A stretch of DNA of 64,000 nt, taken from contig JAGXSZ010000030.1 of assembly GCA_018333515.1 (NCBI GenBank), positions 188,501 to 252,500 of the forward strand. The letters are read 5' to 3'. Both the position numbers and the translations under genes were made by a program. The notes under the pieces are model-generated. The model made no database searches and was not told the DNA's origin. It worked only from the letters and a program-made list of their open reading frames with translations. This document shows positions 15,240 to 24,828 of this stretch, piece after piece. How positions within the stretch are numbered: position 1 is the stretch's first letter; each line of letters opens with the position of its first letter. The DNA comes from Actinomycetota bacterium. Lineage in GTDB: Bacteria > Actinomycetota > Aquicultoria > Aquicultorales > Aquicultoraceae.

Positions 15240-15324
15240 GGTGATTAGCGGGATTTGTCGGCATCGGCATGCTCGGGGATTTCGCAACGCATATTATTAT
15301 ATTTTGGGAAGGTGATGTTGGGAG

Positions 15325-16371
15325 ATGGCGTCGAAAGCGGAATTAGATAATATTTACGAGCAGGCGAAGGGAGCCGTTGAAAGCGCCTCCGACTTGCGGG
15401 CACTGGACCAGGTAAGAGTCGAGTTCCTCGGCAAGAAAGGCCGGATAACGTCGGTCTTAAAGACGCTGGGACAGCTCCCCGCCGATGAGAGAAAGCTCGT
15501 CGGACAGGCCGCGAACGAAGTCCGCCGGCGTTTAGAGGGCGCCATCTCCGCGAAGCAGTCACAGCTTTCGCGAGCCGAGGTCGAGGAGCGATTGGCGACC
15601 GAGGCTGTCGACATAACCCTCCCCGGACGGAGGGCGGCGCACGGCAGCCAACATTTAATATCGCAGGTTATCAAAGAGATAACCGGTATCTTCATCGGTC
15701 TCGGCTACAAAGTCGCCGAAGGGCCGGAGGTGGAGATAGATTACTTTAACTTCAAAGCGCTCAACCAGCCGCCCGACCATCCGGCGCGTAGCCTGCAGGA
15801 CACATTCTATATCAAGAAAGAAAGCGTCCATCCCGCGGACGATGATATCTTGTTGCGGACGCACACCTCACCGGTGCAGATACGCGTGATGAAAGAGCAA
15901 GAGCCGCCGGTGTACATAATAGCGCCCGGCAAAGCGTTTCGCAGGGATGTCCCGGACCCGTCGCACCTGCCGATGTTCCATCAGGTCGAGGGTTTGGCGG
16001 TCGACGAGGGCATAACTTTCGGCGATTTAAAGGGGACGCTTGAGGCTTTTACCAAGCAGATGTTTGGTAAAAAGCGCAAGATAAGGTTGCGGCCGCACTT
16101 CTTCCCGTTTACCGAGCCCAGCGCCGAGGTCGACGTATCGTGCGCGGTCTGCGACGGCCGGGGCTGCCGGCTCTGCGGAAGCGGCTGGCTCGAGATACTC
16201 GGCGCGGGCATGGTCGACCCGAACGTGCTGACGGAGGTCGGTTACGACCCTGAAAAAGTCAGCGGTTTCGCTTTTGGCATGGGTGTCGAGCGCATCGCTC
16301 TGTTGATGCACGGCGTTCCCGACCTGCGGATGTTTATCGAAAACGACATGCGTTTTGTTAAGCAATTTTAG
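15325..16371 (+). CDS. pheS: phenylalanyl-tRNA synthetase, alpha subunit
   Basis: 348 residues, ATG 15325 after GTTGGGAG. N-terminal coiled coil, then the class II core: GPEVEIDYFNFKALNQPPDHPAR, FRRDVPDPSHLPMFHQVEG (motif 2), and GFAFGMGVERIALLMHGVPDLRMF (motif 3). The Cys-rich CAVCDGRGCRLCGSGW near residue 270 is common in bacterial PheS and may bind zinc. Pairs with pheT immediately downstream as the alpha2beta2 enzyme. Confidence 0.96.
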   Translation: MASKAELDNIYEQAKGAVESASDLRALDQVRVEFLGKKGRITSVLKTLGQLPADERKLVGQAANEVRRRLEGAISAKQSQLSRAEVEERLATEAVDITLPGRRAAHGSQHLISQVIKEITGIFIGLGYKVAEGPEVEIDYFNFKALNQPPDHPARSLQDTFYIKKESVHPADDDILLRTHTSPVQIRVMKEQEPPVYIIAPGKAFRRDVPDPSHLPMFHQVEGLAVDEGITFGDLKGTLEAFTKQMFGKKRKIRLRPHFFPFTEPSAEVDVSCAVCDGRGCRLCGSGWLEILGAGMVDPNVLTEVGYDPEKVSGFAFGMGVERIALLMHGVPDLRMFIENDMRFVKQF

Positions 16372-16414
16372 GATATTGTCAGCCGCGGGCTGTGGGCTGT
16401 AAGGAGGATTTCGG

Positions 16415-18823
16415 ATGCTGGTTCCACTAAGTTGGTTGAAAGAATATATAGACTTTGAACTCCCTGTGGACGAGCTGGCCGACCAGCTCAATTTGAGCGG
16501 GACGGCGGTCGAGAGCGTGCGATTCATGGGAAAAGGCCTGGATTATGTGCGCATCGGCCAATTGCTGGAGGTCGAGCCGCATCCCGACGCGGATAAGCTT
16601 AGCGTGACAAAGGTCGATATCGGACAGGCGGAGCCGCTACAGATAGTCTGCGGAGCCAAAAACATCAAACCGGGCGACAAGGTCCCGGTCGCGCTCGTCG
16701 GCGCGAAACTGCCGAACGGGATTGAGATAAAGGCCGCCAAACTAAGAGGCGTAATCTCTCAGGGGATGCTCTGCTCGCGGATTGAGCTGCGGTTGGGCAC
16801 CGATGCCGCCGGTATCTATATCTTGCCTGAGGATGTCGAGATCGGCGCGCTCTTTACCGAAGCGCTCGGTCTCGATGACGTCGTCGTCGACCTCGAGATA
16901 ACGCCGAACCGCCCGGATTGCCTGGCGATGATAGGGGTTGCGCGCGAGGTTCGGGCGATAACCGGAAACGAGCTTCGCAAGCCGGCTGTGAGCGTCAAAG
17001 AGGCCGCCGAGAAGGCTGAGGACGCCGCCGCCGTTGTCATCGATGACCTCGAGCTGTGTCCGCGGTACGCGGCGCGCATCATCAAAGGCGTCAAAGTCGG
17101 GTCGAGCCCGGCTTGGATGGAGCAGCGCCTGCAAAAAGCGGGGATGCGTCCGATAAACAATATCGTCGATATAACCAACCTGGTGATGCTCGAGACCGGG
17201 CAACCTTTGCACGCTTTCGACCTGAAGACGCTTAAAGAGGGCAAGATAATCGTGCGCCGGGCCAAGCCGGGCGAGAAGATCACGACGCTCGATGGCGTCG
17301 AGCGCGAGCTGGACCGGAACATGTTGGTCATCGCCGACGCAGAGGTGCCGGTCGCGCTGGCCGGTGTAATGGGCGGCGCCGAGACCGAGGTCACCGAGAC
17401 CACGGTCGATATTTTGCTGGAGTCGGCCTATTTCGAGCCCGATTCGATTATGCGAACGGCGCGCAAGATGGGTTTGCTCTCGGAGGCGTCCGCGCGCTTC
17501 GAGAAAGGCATCGACCCCAACGGCGCCGTATACGCGGCCGACCGCGCCGCGCAATTGATAGCCGAGTATGCCGGCGGCGAGGTGTCGGCCGGAGTCATCG
17601 ACGTTTATCCGAGTAAGATAGAGCCGAGGAAGCTGACGCTTCGCACCGCACGGGTAAACGGGATTCTCGGGACCGAACTCAACCTGCGGGAGATAACCGA
17701 TATCCTCGAAAGACTCGAGCTGACGGTCTCGGTCATCGATGGAACCGAAGATATGTCGGTGAGCGTACCGACATTCCGTCCCGACCTTGAGCGTGAGATA
17801 GATTTAATAGAAGAGGTCGCCCGTATTTTCGGCTTCAACAACATAGAGTCGACGTTGCCCGAGAGCAGCGGCAAGCAGGGAGGCTTGAGCCATCGCCAGA
17901 AGACTGTGGAGTCGATTAAGGACCGGCTTTTGGCGTCGGGCTTGTCGGAGATAATCACATACAGTTTAATAGACCCGCGTGAGGTCGACAAACTCCAGGT
18001 TCCCGACGGCGACCCGCTGCGTTGGTTTGTAAAATTAATGAACCCGCTCAGCGAGGAATTGTCGGTCTTGCGGACGACGCTCCTGGTCAACTTGCTCAAG
18101 GTGCTCAAATACAATATCAACCGCGAGCAATACGATGTCCAGGTCTTTGAAGTGGGCCACATATTCCGGCATGAAAACGGTAAAGAGATGCCGGATGAAG
18201 AGGCGATGCTCGGTATTGCCCTGACCGGCGCCCGGCAAGCCGATGAATGGCACAAAAAGGCGCGAAATATCGATTTCTTCGACCTTAAGGGAGCCGTCGA
18301 GGCGGTCTTGGACGAAATCGGCGTGACCGGTTGGTCGCTCCGTCAATTCACGCACCCGGCTCTTCACCCCGGCAAGAGCGCCGAGCTGCTCATCGGGGAC
18401 GAGCCCATCGGCTACCTTGGCGAAGTCCACCCGGATGTGCTGGCGGCGTTCGATATGCTCACCGCCTATGTGGGCGAGTTCAATATGGACAAACTGATAG
18501 ACAACGCGATAATCGGCAGGGAACTCACCGAGATACCCAAACACCCCGCGATAACGTTCGATATCGCGGTCCTCGTCGATGACGCGGTCGCGCAAGAAAG
18601 CCTGATAGAGCTTATCGAGGCCGAAGGCAAACCATTGCTTGAGCAGGCAAAGCTTTTCGACCTGTACACCGGCAAAGGGGTCCCCGACGGCAAGAAGAGT
18701 ATGGCGTATACGATGGTCTTCCGTGCTCCCGAGCGCACCCTCACCGATGAAGAGACACTCGATGCCCGCGACAGGATAATCGCGCGCCTCAACAAGGAAC
18801 TCGGCGCCGAGATTCGCATGTAG
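16415..18823 (+). CDS. pheT: phenylalanyl-tRNA synthetase, beta subunit
   Basis: 802 residues, ATG 16415 after GTAAGGAGG. Domain order is standard: tRNA-binding domain about 40-150, B3/B4 editing domain about 205-380, B5 about 405-475, core about 480-690, and the C-terminal anticodon-binding FDX-ACB domain about 705-800 (PKHPAITFDIAVLVDDAVAQESLIELIEA ... GKKSMAYTMVFRAPERTL). Full length. Forms an operon with pheS, 43 bases away. Confidence 0.96.
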   Translation: MLVPLSWLKEYIDFELPVDELADQLNLSGTAVESVRFMGKGLDYVRIGQLLEVEPHPDADKLSVTKVDIGQAEPLQIVCGAKNIKPGDKVPVALVGAKLPNGIEIKAAKLRGVISQGMLCSRIELRLGTDAAGIYILPEDVEIGALFTEALGLDDVVVDLEITPNRPDCLAMIGVAREVRAITGNELRKPAVSVKEAAEKAEDAAAVVIDDLELCPRYAARIIKGVKVGSSPAWMEQRLQKAGMRPINNIVDITNLVMLETGQPLHAFDLKTLKEGKIIVRRAKPGEKITTLDGVERELDRNMLVIADAEVPVALAGVMGGAETEVTETTVDILLESAYFEPDSIMRTARKMGLLSEASARFEKGIDPNGAVYAADRAAQLIAEYAGGEVSAGVIDVYPSKIEPRKLTLRTARVNGILGTELNLREITDILERLELTVSVIDGTEDMSVSVPTFRPDLEREIDLIEEVARIFGFNNIESTLPESSGKQGGLSHRQKTVESIKDRLLASGLSEIITYSLIDPREVDKLQVPDGDPLRWFVKLMNPLSEELSVLRTTLLVNLLKVLKYNINREQYDVQVFEVGHIFRHENGKEMPDEEAMLGIALTGARQADEWHKKARNIDFFDLKGAVEAVLDEIGVTGWSLRQFTHPALHPGKSAELLIGDEPIGYLGEVHPDVLAAFDMLTAYVGEFNMDKLIDNAIIGRELTEIPKHPAITFDIAVLVDDAVAQESLIELIEAEGKPLLEQAKLFDLYTGKGVPDGKKSMAYTMVFRAPERTLTDEETLDARDRIIARLNKELGAEIRM

Positions 18824-18887
18824 CGGGGTGAGCGGCGAAGTTGGTAGCTTTATTGAATTAACCCTACATCCGCTCCCATTTACACGG

Positions 18888-18893
18888 TATACT
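18888..18893 (+). promoter_or_regulatory. candidate -10 box of a leaderless transcript
   Basis: TATACT sits eight bases before the ATG at 18902, which has no ribosome site upstream. No clear -35 box is seen at the normal distance. If used, transcription would start at or within a base or two of the start codon. Confidence 0.35.
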
Positions 18894-18901
18894 TACAGAC
18901 A

Positions 18902-19936
18902 ATGCGTGCGTTGTTGCTCGCGGCCGGCCTCGGCGAGAGGCTGCGGCCGCTGACCCTCACAAAACCGAAGGCGCTTATGCCAATCGCAAACCGGCCGTCT
19001 ATCATCAGGCTGCTGGAGTCTGTGCAATCCCTGGAACTCGACGAGATATTTATCAACCTCCACTTTTTAAAGGATGATATTAAGGATGAAATAAGCGCGG
19101 GCACGCGCTGGAACTGTCCTATTCAGTACTCGTACGAGACGGAGCTTTTGGGGACCGCCGGCGCTATCCGCAAAATCGGCAAATTCCTCGCCGACGACCG
19201 GTTCGTCATAATCAACACCGATATAGTCACCGACATCGATTTACCAAGCGTCATTGAGGGTCACATAAAGACGGGAGCCAAAGCGACGCTGGTCTTGTCG
19301 AAGCAGGATGATATCGATTACGAGCAGATAGGCGTAAGCTCCGACGGGCGCATACTAATCGATAAGAAATCGGGCGACCTGATAACCAACGGGGTCTACA
19401 CCGGAATCGGGATATTCGAGCCCTCCGTTATCGAGATGATTCCGACGGGATACTCGAGTTTGCTCGAAGCGGTGCTCATACCCCTTGCCGACGAGGGCAC
19501 CCTCTACGCCCATTTCGCCGAGGGATATTGGATGGATATCGGCAAGGTCGATAGATATATCCAGGCCGGCCGGGATGTCATCTCCGGAAAGACGCGCTTG
19601 CCGATAGACGGGCGACTTATAGGCGATAATCTCTGGATAAACGAGTTTTCCGAAATCGACATGACCGTCAGGATAGAGGAGCCGGTGCTGATAGGAGAAG
19701 GGGTCGCCGTTGACAGGGGAACCCGCATCGGACCGAATGTGATAATCGGCGATGGGTGCCAAATCGGCGCCGGGGTGGAGATATCGAATAGTGTCATCTG
19801 GAACGATTGCCGCATAGGCGGGTCCTCGATCATCGAGCATTCGGTGATATCCAATAACGAGAAGATTGCCCCGAAACAAAAGGTCAAAAGGGTTATCGTC
19901 CACCGCGGGGTCGCCGAGCCGATTTTCAACATCTAA
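18902..19936 (+). CDS. sugar-1-phosphate nucleotidyltransferase with hexapeptide-repeat tail
   Basis: 344 residues. LLAAGLGERLRPLTLTKPKALMPIANRPSI is the nucleotidyltransferase signature that binds the sugar phosphate and NTP. The second half (about 235-330) carries left-handed beta-helix hexapeptides (VLIGEGVAVDRGTRIGPNVIIGDGCQIGAGVEISNSVI). The shape resembles GDP-mannose and glucose-1-phosphate pyrophosphorylases; the exact sugar cannot be named. No ribosome site precedes ATG 18902, and TATACT is directly upstream, so a leaderless message is possible. It stands alone between pheT and the arginine operon. Confidence 0.85.
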   Translation: MRALLLAAGLGERLRPLTLTKPKALMPIANRPSIIRLLESVQSLELDEIFINLHFLKDDIKDEISAGTRWNCPIQYSYETELLGTAGAIRKIGKFLADDRFVIINTDIVTDIDLPSVIEGHIKTGAKATLVLSKQDDIDYEQIGVSSDGRILIDKKSGDLITNGVYTGIGIFEPSVIEMIPTGYSSLLEAVLIPLADEGTLYAHFAEGYWMDIGKVDRYIQAGRDVISGKTRLPIDGRLIGDNLWINEFSEIDMTVRIEEPVLIGEGVAVDRGTRIGPNVIIGDGCQIGAGVEISNSVIWNDCRIGGSSIIEHSVISNNEKIAPKQKVKRVIVHRGVAEPIFNI

Positions 19937-20006
19937 CGTCGCCGTTGCACACCGATTGCGCCGGATTTTCTCCGCTAGCTTGTCTGCGAGCGATAAAATG
20001 CTTTCC

Positions 20007-20031
20007 CAACACCAACACCAACACCAACAAA
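20007..20031 (+). repeat. short tandem repeat CAACAC
   Basis: Just under four copies of a six-base unit (CAACAC) in the gap before argC. Too short and non-coding to suggest phase variation; noted as sequence decoration. Confidence 0.55.
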
Positions 20032-20099
20032 ATATGCTACCCGTCCAACACGAACAGCGATAAAACACGCTATATGTCCGGGGAATGTTAAACAATCAA

Positions 20100-20177
20100 C
20101 TAAAATTAGATAATTTTAGTATATAACATTTAATATATTGTATAAAACGTGCCGATTATGCTAATATACAGTATATT
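20100..20177 (+). promoter_or_regulatory. argC promoter with candidate ArgR operators
   Basis: Very AT-rich stretch. TTGTAT (20138-20143) and TAATAT (20162-20167), 18 bases apart, form a plausible promoter. A perfect palindrome AATATACAGTATATT (20163-20177) overlaps the -10 box, and CTAAAATTAGATAATTTTAG (20100-20119) is a second perfect inverted repeat. ArgR boxes are AT-rich palindromes near promoters, and argR lies in this operon. The match to the classic TGAATWWWWATTCA is poor, so binding is inferred. Confidence 0.45.
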
Positions 20178-20208
20178 AAATAAATTTCGAATTGATTTAG
20201 GAGCGGGC

Positions 20209-21261
20209 ATGGCGTTAAGAATTGGAATAATCGGGGCATCCGGATATACCGGGGCGGAATTGATGCGGATGGCCGCGCTCCACCCTGAGATGGAAATCAC
20301 TTACGTGACGGCGAACCAGTACGCGGATACCAAGGTGACGAGCGTCTACCCGCACCTTACGGGATTGGTCGACCTCACCTTCGAAGCTTACGATTTAGAG
20401 AGCGCCGGCAAGAGCGCCGACGCGTTCTTTCTCGCTTTGCCGCATGGGAAGGCCATGGAGGTCGCCCCGGAGTTCTTGACGGCGGGCTATGGCTATAAGG
20501 TCGTCGACTTGAGCGGCGATTTTCGTCTCTCGGACGCGTCGGTCTACGAGGCCTGGTACCAGACCGAGCACACCAACCCCGAGTTGATAGGCAGAGCGGT
20601 CTACGGGCTACCCGAACTCTTTGAGGAAAGTATCAAGGGCGCGGATTTTATCTCAAACCCGGGGTGTTATCCGACGGGCGCGCTTCTGGCGCTGGCGCCG
20701 TTGCTGAGGGCGAAGGCGGTGAAGACGAGCGGTATAATCGTCGATTCGCTGAGCGGTGTGTCGGGGGCGGGACGCGACGCGAAGCCCGGGACCCACTTCT
20801 GTAAAGTGGAGGGTAGCCTCACAGCTTACAAAGTAGGCGGCGTCCACCAGCATACGCCCGAGATGGAGCAGTATATGTCTCAGCTGGCGGGCGAGGAGAT
20901 GACGATATCGTTTACTCCGCATTTGATGCCTGTAAGCAGGGGTATTTTGACGACCGCCTACGCCGATGTCAACGGCAAAACCAGCCTGGGCGAGCTGTTC
21001 GAACTCTATCACTCATTCTATGCGGGCAAACCGTTTGTACACATACTTGCGGAGGGGCAATATCCCGAGACGAAGAATGTCGCGGGGTCGAACCATTGCC
21101 ACATCGGCTTGGCCCTCGATGAGCGAACCGGCAAGGTCATCGTCGTATCCGCCATCGACAACCTCGTAAAAGGGGCATCCGGCCAGGCGATACAGAACAT
21201 GAACATCCTGATGGGTTGGGACCAGCGGACGGGTCTGCGCCATGTCGGGTTGATGCCCTAA
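20209..21261 (+). CDS. argC: N-acetyl-gamma-glutamyl-phosphate reductase
   Basis: 350 residues. ATG 20209 is taken because AGGAG precedes it and translation then starts at ALRIGIIGASGYTGAELMRM, the NADP-binding GxxGxxG. The active-site Cys lies in SNPGCYPTG. Third step of arginine synthesis: reduces N-acetylglutamyl phosphate to the semialdehyde. First gene of argCJBDFRGH, downstream of AT-rich palindromes that may bind ArgR. Confidence 0.96.
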   Translation: MALRIGIIGASGYTGAELMRMAALHPEMEITYVTANQYADTKVTSVYPHLTGLVDLTFEAYDLESAGKSADAFFLALPHGKAMEVAPEFLTAGYGYKVVDLSGDFRLSDASVYEAWYQTEHTNPELIGRAVYGLPELFEESIKGADFISNPGCYPTGALLALAPLLRAKAVKTSGIIVDSLSGVSGAGRDAKPGTHFCKVEGSLTAYKVGGVHQHTPEMEQYMSQLAGEEMTISFTPHLMPVSRGILTTAYADVNGKTSLGELFELYHSFYAGKPFVHILAEGQYPETKNVAGSNHCHIGLALDERTGKVIVVSAIDNLVKGASGQAIQNMNILMGWDQRTGLRHVGLMP

Positions 21262-21358
21262 TCGGCAATCGAAAAACAGACGATGGCCGGCAGGCCGGGC
21301 TAATAGAATTTGGTAAACGACGAAACGTTAAGTATCTCGATTAAAAAGACGGGTCGAA

Positions 21359-22576
21359 ATGGATAAATCGAAAGAGTTTGAGATGAAAGAGATAAAAGGC
21401 GGGGTCACCGCGGCACAGGGTTTCAAGGCGTCCGGGGTCGCTTGCGGGATAAAGCAGAGCGGGAACCTGGATATGTCGCTTTTGGTCTCCGAGGGCGCAG
21501 CGAGCGCCGCCGCGGTCTTTACGACGAATAAGATGGCGGCGGCGCCGGTCCGCCTGAGCAAGAAACATCTGGCGGACGGACGCGCGCAGGCGGTTGTAAT
21601 AAACAGCGGAAACGCCAATGCTTGCACCGGAGACGGGGGATACGAAGACGCGATAAAGATGGCGCAGGTCGCGGGCGCGGCGCTCGGCATCGACCCGCGC
21701 GATATAGTGGTCTCCTCGACCGGTATCATCGGTGTTCCGATGCCTATGGACAAGGTAGAAGCGGGCATTAAGGACGGGGTGGCTGCGCTCAGCGCTGATG
21801 GCGGGGGTTGCGCCGCCGAGGCTATCATGACTACGGACACCTTTGTGAAAGAACACGCGGTATCGTTCGATTTCGACGGAATCGAGGTCAAGGTCGGAGG
21901 CATGGCTAAGGGGTCGGGCATGATAGCGCCGAATATGGCGACGATGCTCGCCGTTGTCACGACCGACGCGGCGGTCGCGCCCGAGCTGCTCAAGTCGATG
22001 CTGGTATCCGCGATAGACAAATCGTTCAACTCGATTACCGTCGACGGCGATACGAGCACCAACGATATGGTGGTGCTCGTCGCGAACGGCGCGAGCGGGG
22101 CCGGGGTGACCGCGGGCGACGAGGCCGTTTTTCAGGCCGCGCTCGATAAGGTCTGCGTCGAACTCGCCAAACTAATAGTCAGAGACGGCGAGGGCGCGAC
22201 GAAGTTTATCGAGATAGATGTGGTCGGGGCGGCCGGTGCCGGGGAAGCTAAAAAAGCGGCGATGGCGATAGCCAATTCAAACCTGGTCAAGACGGCGTTC
22301 TTCGGGCAAGACGCGAACTGGGGAAGAATCGTCGCGGCGGTCGGCTACTCGTCGGCGGAGGTCGACGCGTCGAAAGTAGATGTATACTACGGCGAGGAAA
22401 AACTCGTCGAAAACGGGCGGGTGGTAGCCTATGACGAAGCCAAAGTCGACGCCGCCATTAAAGCCAAGGACATAAAGGTCATAGTCGATCTGAAACTGGG
22501 TTCGGGGGCGGCGCGCGTATGGACCTGCGATTTCAGCTACGATTACGTAAAGATTAACGCGGAGTACCACACTTAG
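21359..22576 (+). CDS. argJ: glutamate N-acetyltransferase (ornithine acetyltransferase)
   Basis: 405 residues, ATG 21359. AQAVVINSGNANACTGDGGYEDA and KGSGMIAPNMATMLAVVTTDA are ArgJ signatures; the enzyme cleaves itself before the Thr of ATML to form the alpha and beta chains. It transfers acetyl groups from N-acetylornithine to glutamate, so the acetyl cycle is closed and argE is not needed. The visible motifs do not tell whether it also acts as ArgA. Confidence 0.96.
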   Translation: MDKSKEFEMKEIKGGVTAAQGFKASGVACGIKQSGNLDMSLLVSEGAASAAAVFTTNKMAAAPVRLSKKHLADGRAQAVVINSGNANACTGDGGYEDAIKMAQVAGAALGIDPRDIVVSSTGIIGVPMPMDKVEAGIKDGVAALSADGGGCAAEAIMTTDTFVKEHAVSFDFDGIEVKVGGMAKGSGMIAPNMATMLAVVTTDAAVAPELLKSMLVSAIDKSFNSITVDGDTSTNDMVVLVANGASGAGVTAGDEAVFQAALDKVCVELAKLIVRDGEGATKFIEIDVVGAAGAGEAKKAAMAIANSNLVKTAFFGQDANWGRIVAAVGYSSAEVDASKVDVYYGEEKLVENGRVVAYDEAKVDAAIKAKDIKVIVDLKLGSGAARVWTCDFSYDYVKINAEYHT

Positions 22577-22677
22577 GATTGCCGGTGGGACTGCCGGTTG
22601 TTGTGATTTAGGATTTTAGGGACGGGCGTCGGAAGCGGTCGGCGGATAGTCAACGATAAAAAAGGATTGATGACGAT

Positions 22678-23547
22678 ATGGTGCACATGGAAGAGGTAAT
22701 GGGAAAGGCGCAGATTCTCACCGAGGCGCTCCCCTATATCAAGGAGTATCACGGCAAGACCGTCGTTATTAAATACGGCGGGGCGGCGATGGAGCGGGCC
22801 GACTTAAAGGAGACCGTCGCCACCGATATCGTGCTGATGAAATATGTCGGCCTCAATCCGATTATCGTCCACGGCGGAGGCCCGGAGATATCGCGCCAGA
22901 TGAAAGCGATGGGCAAAGAGGCCACGTTCATAAACGGCCTTCGCGTGACCGACAAAGAGACGATGGACATCGTCAAGATGGTGCTGGTGGGCAAGATAAA
23001 CAAAGAGATAGTCTCGCTCATAAACCGGCACGGCGAACTTTCGGTCGGAGTCAGCGGCGACGACGGCAACCTCATCATGGCCAAGAAGAAAGCTACCGAT
23101 GGGTATGACCTGGGCTATGTCGGCGAGGTCACGAAGATAAACCGCAAGCTCCTTGAAAACCTGATAAACGACGATTTTATTCCGGTTGTGGCGACTGTCG
23201 GTGTCGGCGACGACGGTATGAGTTACAATATTAACGCCGACAAGGTGGCCGGCGAGATTGCCGCCGCGCTCAACGCCGATAAAATAATCTTCTTAACCGA
23301 TGTCGACGGGCTCTATGAGGATTTCGACGACAAGGATTCGCTCATATCCGAGCTGAGCATCGAGGAGTGCGAGCGCCGGTTGGCCGGGCGGGAGATAAAC
23401 CAGGGAATGATTCCCAAGGTAGAAGGCTGCGTTAACGCCGTACAATCCGGCGTGAAGCGGGCGCACATTTTGAATGGGACCACCCCGCATGCGCTGTTGC
23501 TCGAGATATTCACCGACGAGGGCGTCGGCACGATGATAACGAAATAG
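22678..23547 (+). CDS. argB: acetylglutamate kinase
   Basis: 289 residues, ATG 22678 (an alternative ATG is at 22687). VVIKYGGAAM, IVHGGGPEISRQMKAMGKEATFINGLRVT and GLYEDFDDKDSLISEL are ArgB. Phosphorylates N-acetylglutamate. The length and lack of an obvious N-terminal helix extension leave arginine feedback undecided from sequence alone. Confidence 0.96.
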   Translation: MVHMEEVMGKAQILTEALPYIKEYHGKTVVIKYGGAAMERADLKETVATDIVLMKYVGLNPIIVHGGGPEISRQMKAMGKEATFINGLRVTDKETMDIVKMVLVGKINKEIVSLINRHGELSVGVSGDDGNLIMAKKKATDGYDLGYVGEVTKINRKLLENLINDDFIPVVATVGVGDDGMSYNINADKVAGEIAAALNADKIIFLTDVDGLYEDFDDKDSLISELSIEECERRLAGREINQGMIPKVEGCVNAVQSGVKRAHILNGTTPHALLLEIFTDEGVGTMITK

Positions 23548-23634
23548 CGGTACTCGATTCGTCAAAGAATCGCACGTCAACGATGAGTCCGCAGGGTTCA
23601 ATAAAGATATTTGGAAAGAAGACAGAGGGCGATT

Positions 23635-24819
23635 ATGAAGTTGAGTGAACTCAAAGAATTAGACGACACATACCATATGCCGACCTACGCGCGCTTGCCG
23701 GTGACTTTCGTCAAGGGCCGCGGCGCCCGGCTCTGGGATGACAACGGCAAGGAATATTTCGATTTGCTCAGCGGCATCGGGGTCGTAAATGTCGGGCACT
23801 GCCATCCGGAGGTGACCGCCGCGGTCAAAGGCCAAGCCGAGTCGCTAATGCACGTTTCGAACCTCTTTTATACCCAGCCCCAACTCGAGCTGGCCAAAAA
23901 GCTTACGGAAATATCCTTCGGCGAGCGATGTTTCTTCGCGAATAGCGGGGCCGAGGCGAACGAGGGCGCGATAAAGTTGGCGCGCCGTTATGCGAAGCTC
24001 AAGGATAGCGACGCTTACGAGATAATCACGGCGCTTCGGTCGTTTCACGGGCGGACCATGAAGACCCTCGCCGCGACCGGACAACCCGATAAGCATAGGC
24101 CGTTTGAGCCGCTGCCGCCGGGCTTCAAACACGTGCCCCTCAACGATATAGAAGTCCTCACAGGAGCGGTCACGGAGAACACTTGCGCGATAATGCTCGA
24201 GGTAATCCAGGGTGAAGGCGGCGTCTACGAGTGTGACGCCGATTACTTGAAGCAGGTGCGCCGGCTCTGCGATGAGCGCGATATCCTGCTCATCTTCGAT
24301 GAAGTTCAGACCGGGATGGGCAGAACCGGCGCCATGTTCGCGTATCAGGGTGTCGGCGTCGAGCCGGATGTCATGACGCTCGCCAAGGGTATCGGGAGCG
24401 GTATGCCGGTCGGTGTGCTCGTGGCCAACGCGAAGGCGGGCTCATCGTTTAAGCCGGGCGAGCACGGCTCCACCTTCGGGGGCGGGCCGGTCGTCTGCGC
24501 GGCGGCGCTCGCGACGATCAAGGTAATCGAGGATGAAGGCCTGGTCGAGAATAGCCGCGAGATGGGCGCATACGTCAAGACCAAACTCGAGGCGATGAAA
24601 GCCAAGGGCGCCCCCATAAAAGAGATCCGGGGAGCGGGACTTATGCTCGCTATCGAACTCGACGGAGAGAGCGCGAAGGATATCGTTCTCGCCTTGCTCG
24701 ACAAGGGCGTTGTTGCAAATAATATAGGAAGTAATATAATTAGATTTTTACCGCCTCTATGCATCACAAGAGATGAAATCGACTATGCTTTCGGTGTAGT
24801 CGAGAGCCTGATGGTTTAG
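23635..24819 (+). CDS. argD: acetylornithine aminotransferase
   Basis: 394 residues, ATG 23635 after ACAGAGGG. PLP class III aminotransferase: DEVQTGMGRTG and the Lys in LAKGIGSGMPVG bind PLP, and SGAEANEGAIKLARRY is typical. Converts N-acetylglutamate semialdehyde to N-acetylornithine. Its stop codon overlaps the AGGAG site of argF, so the two are translated closely. Confidence 0.95.
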   Translation: MKLSELKELDDTYHMPTYARLPVTFVKGRGARLWDDNGKEYFDLLSGIGVVNVGHCHPEVTAAVKGQAESLMHVSNLFYTQPQLELAKKLTEISFGERCFFANSGAEANEGAIKLARRYAKLKDSDAYEIITALRSFHGRTMKTLAATGQPDKHRPFEPLPPGFKHVPLNDIEVLTGAVTENTCAIMLEVIQGEGGVYECDADYLKQVRRLCDERDILLIFDEVQTGMGRTGAMFAYQGVGVEPDVMTLAKGIGSGMPVGVLVANAKAGSSFKPGEHGSTFGGGPVVCAAALATIKVIEDEGLVENSREMGAYVKTKLEAMKAKGAPIKEIRGAGLMLAIELDGESAKDIVLALLDKGVVANNIGSNIIRFLPPLCITRDEIDYAFGVVESLMV

Positions 24820-24828
24820 GAGTTGCGT

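Noticed and set aside
16742-17554. 270-residue minus-strand frame over pheT
   Set aside because: Shadow of pheT; no family motif and no ribosome site.
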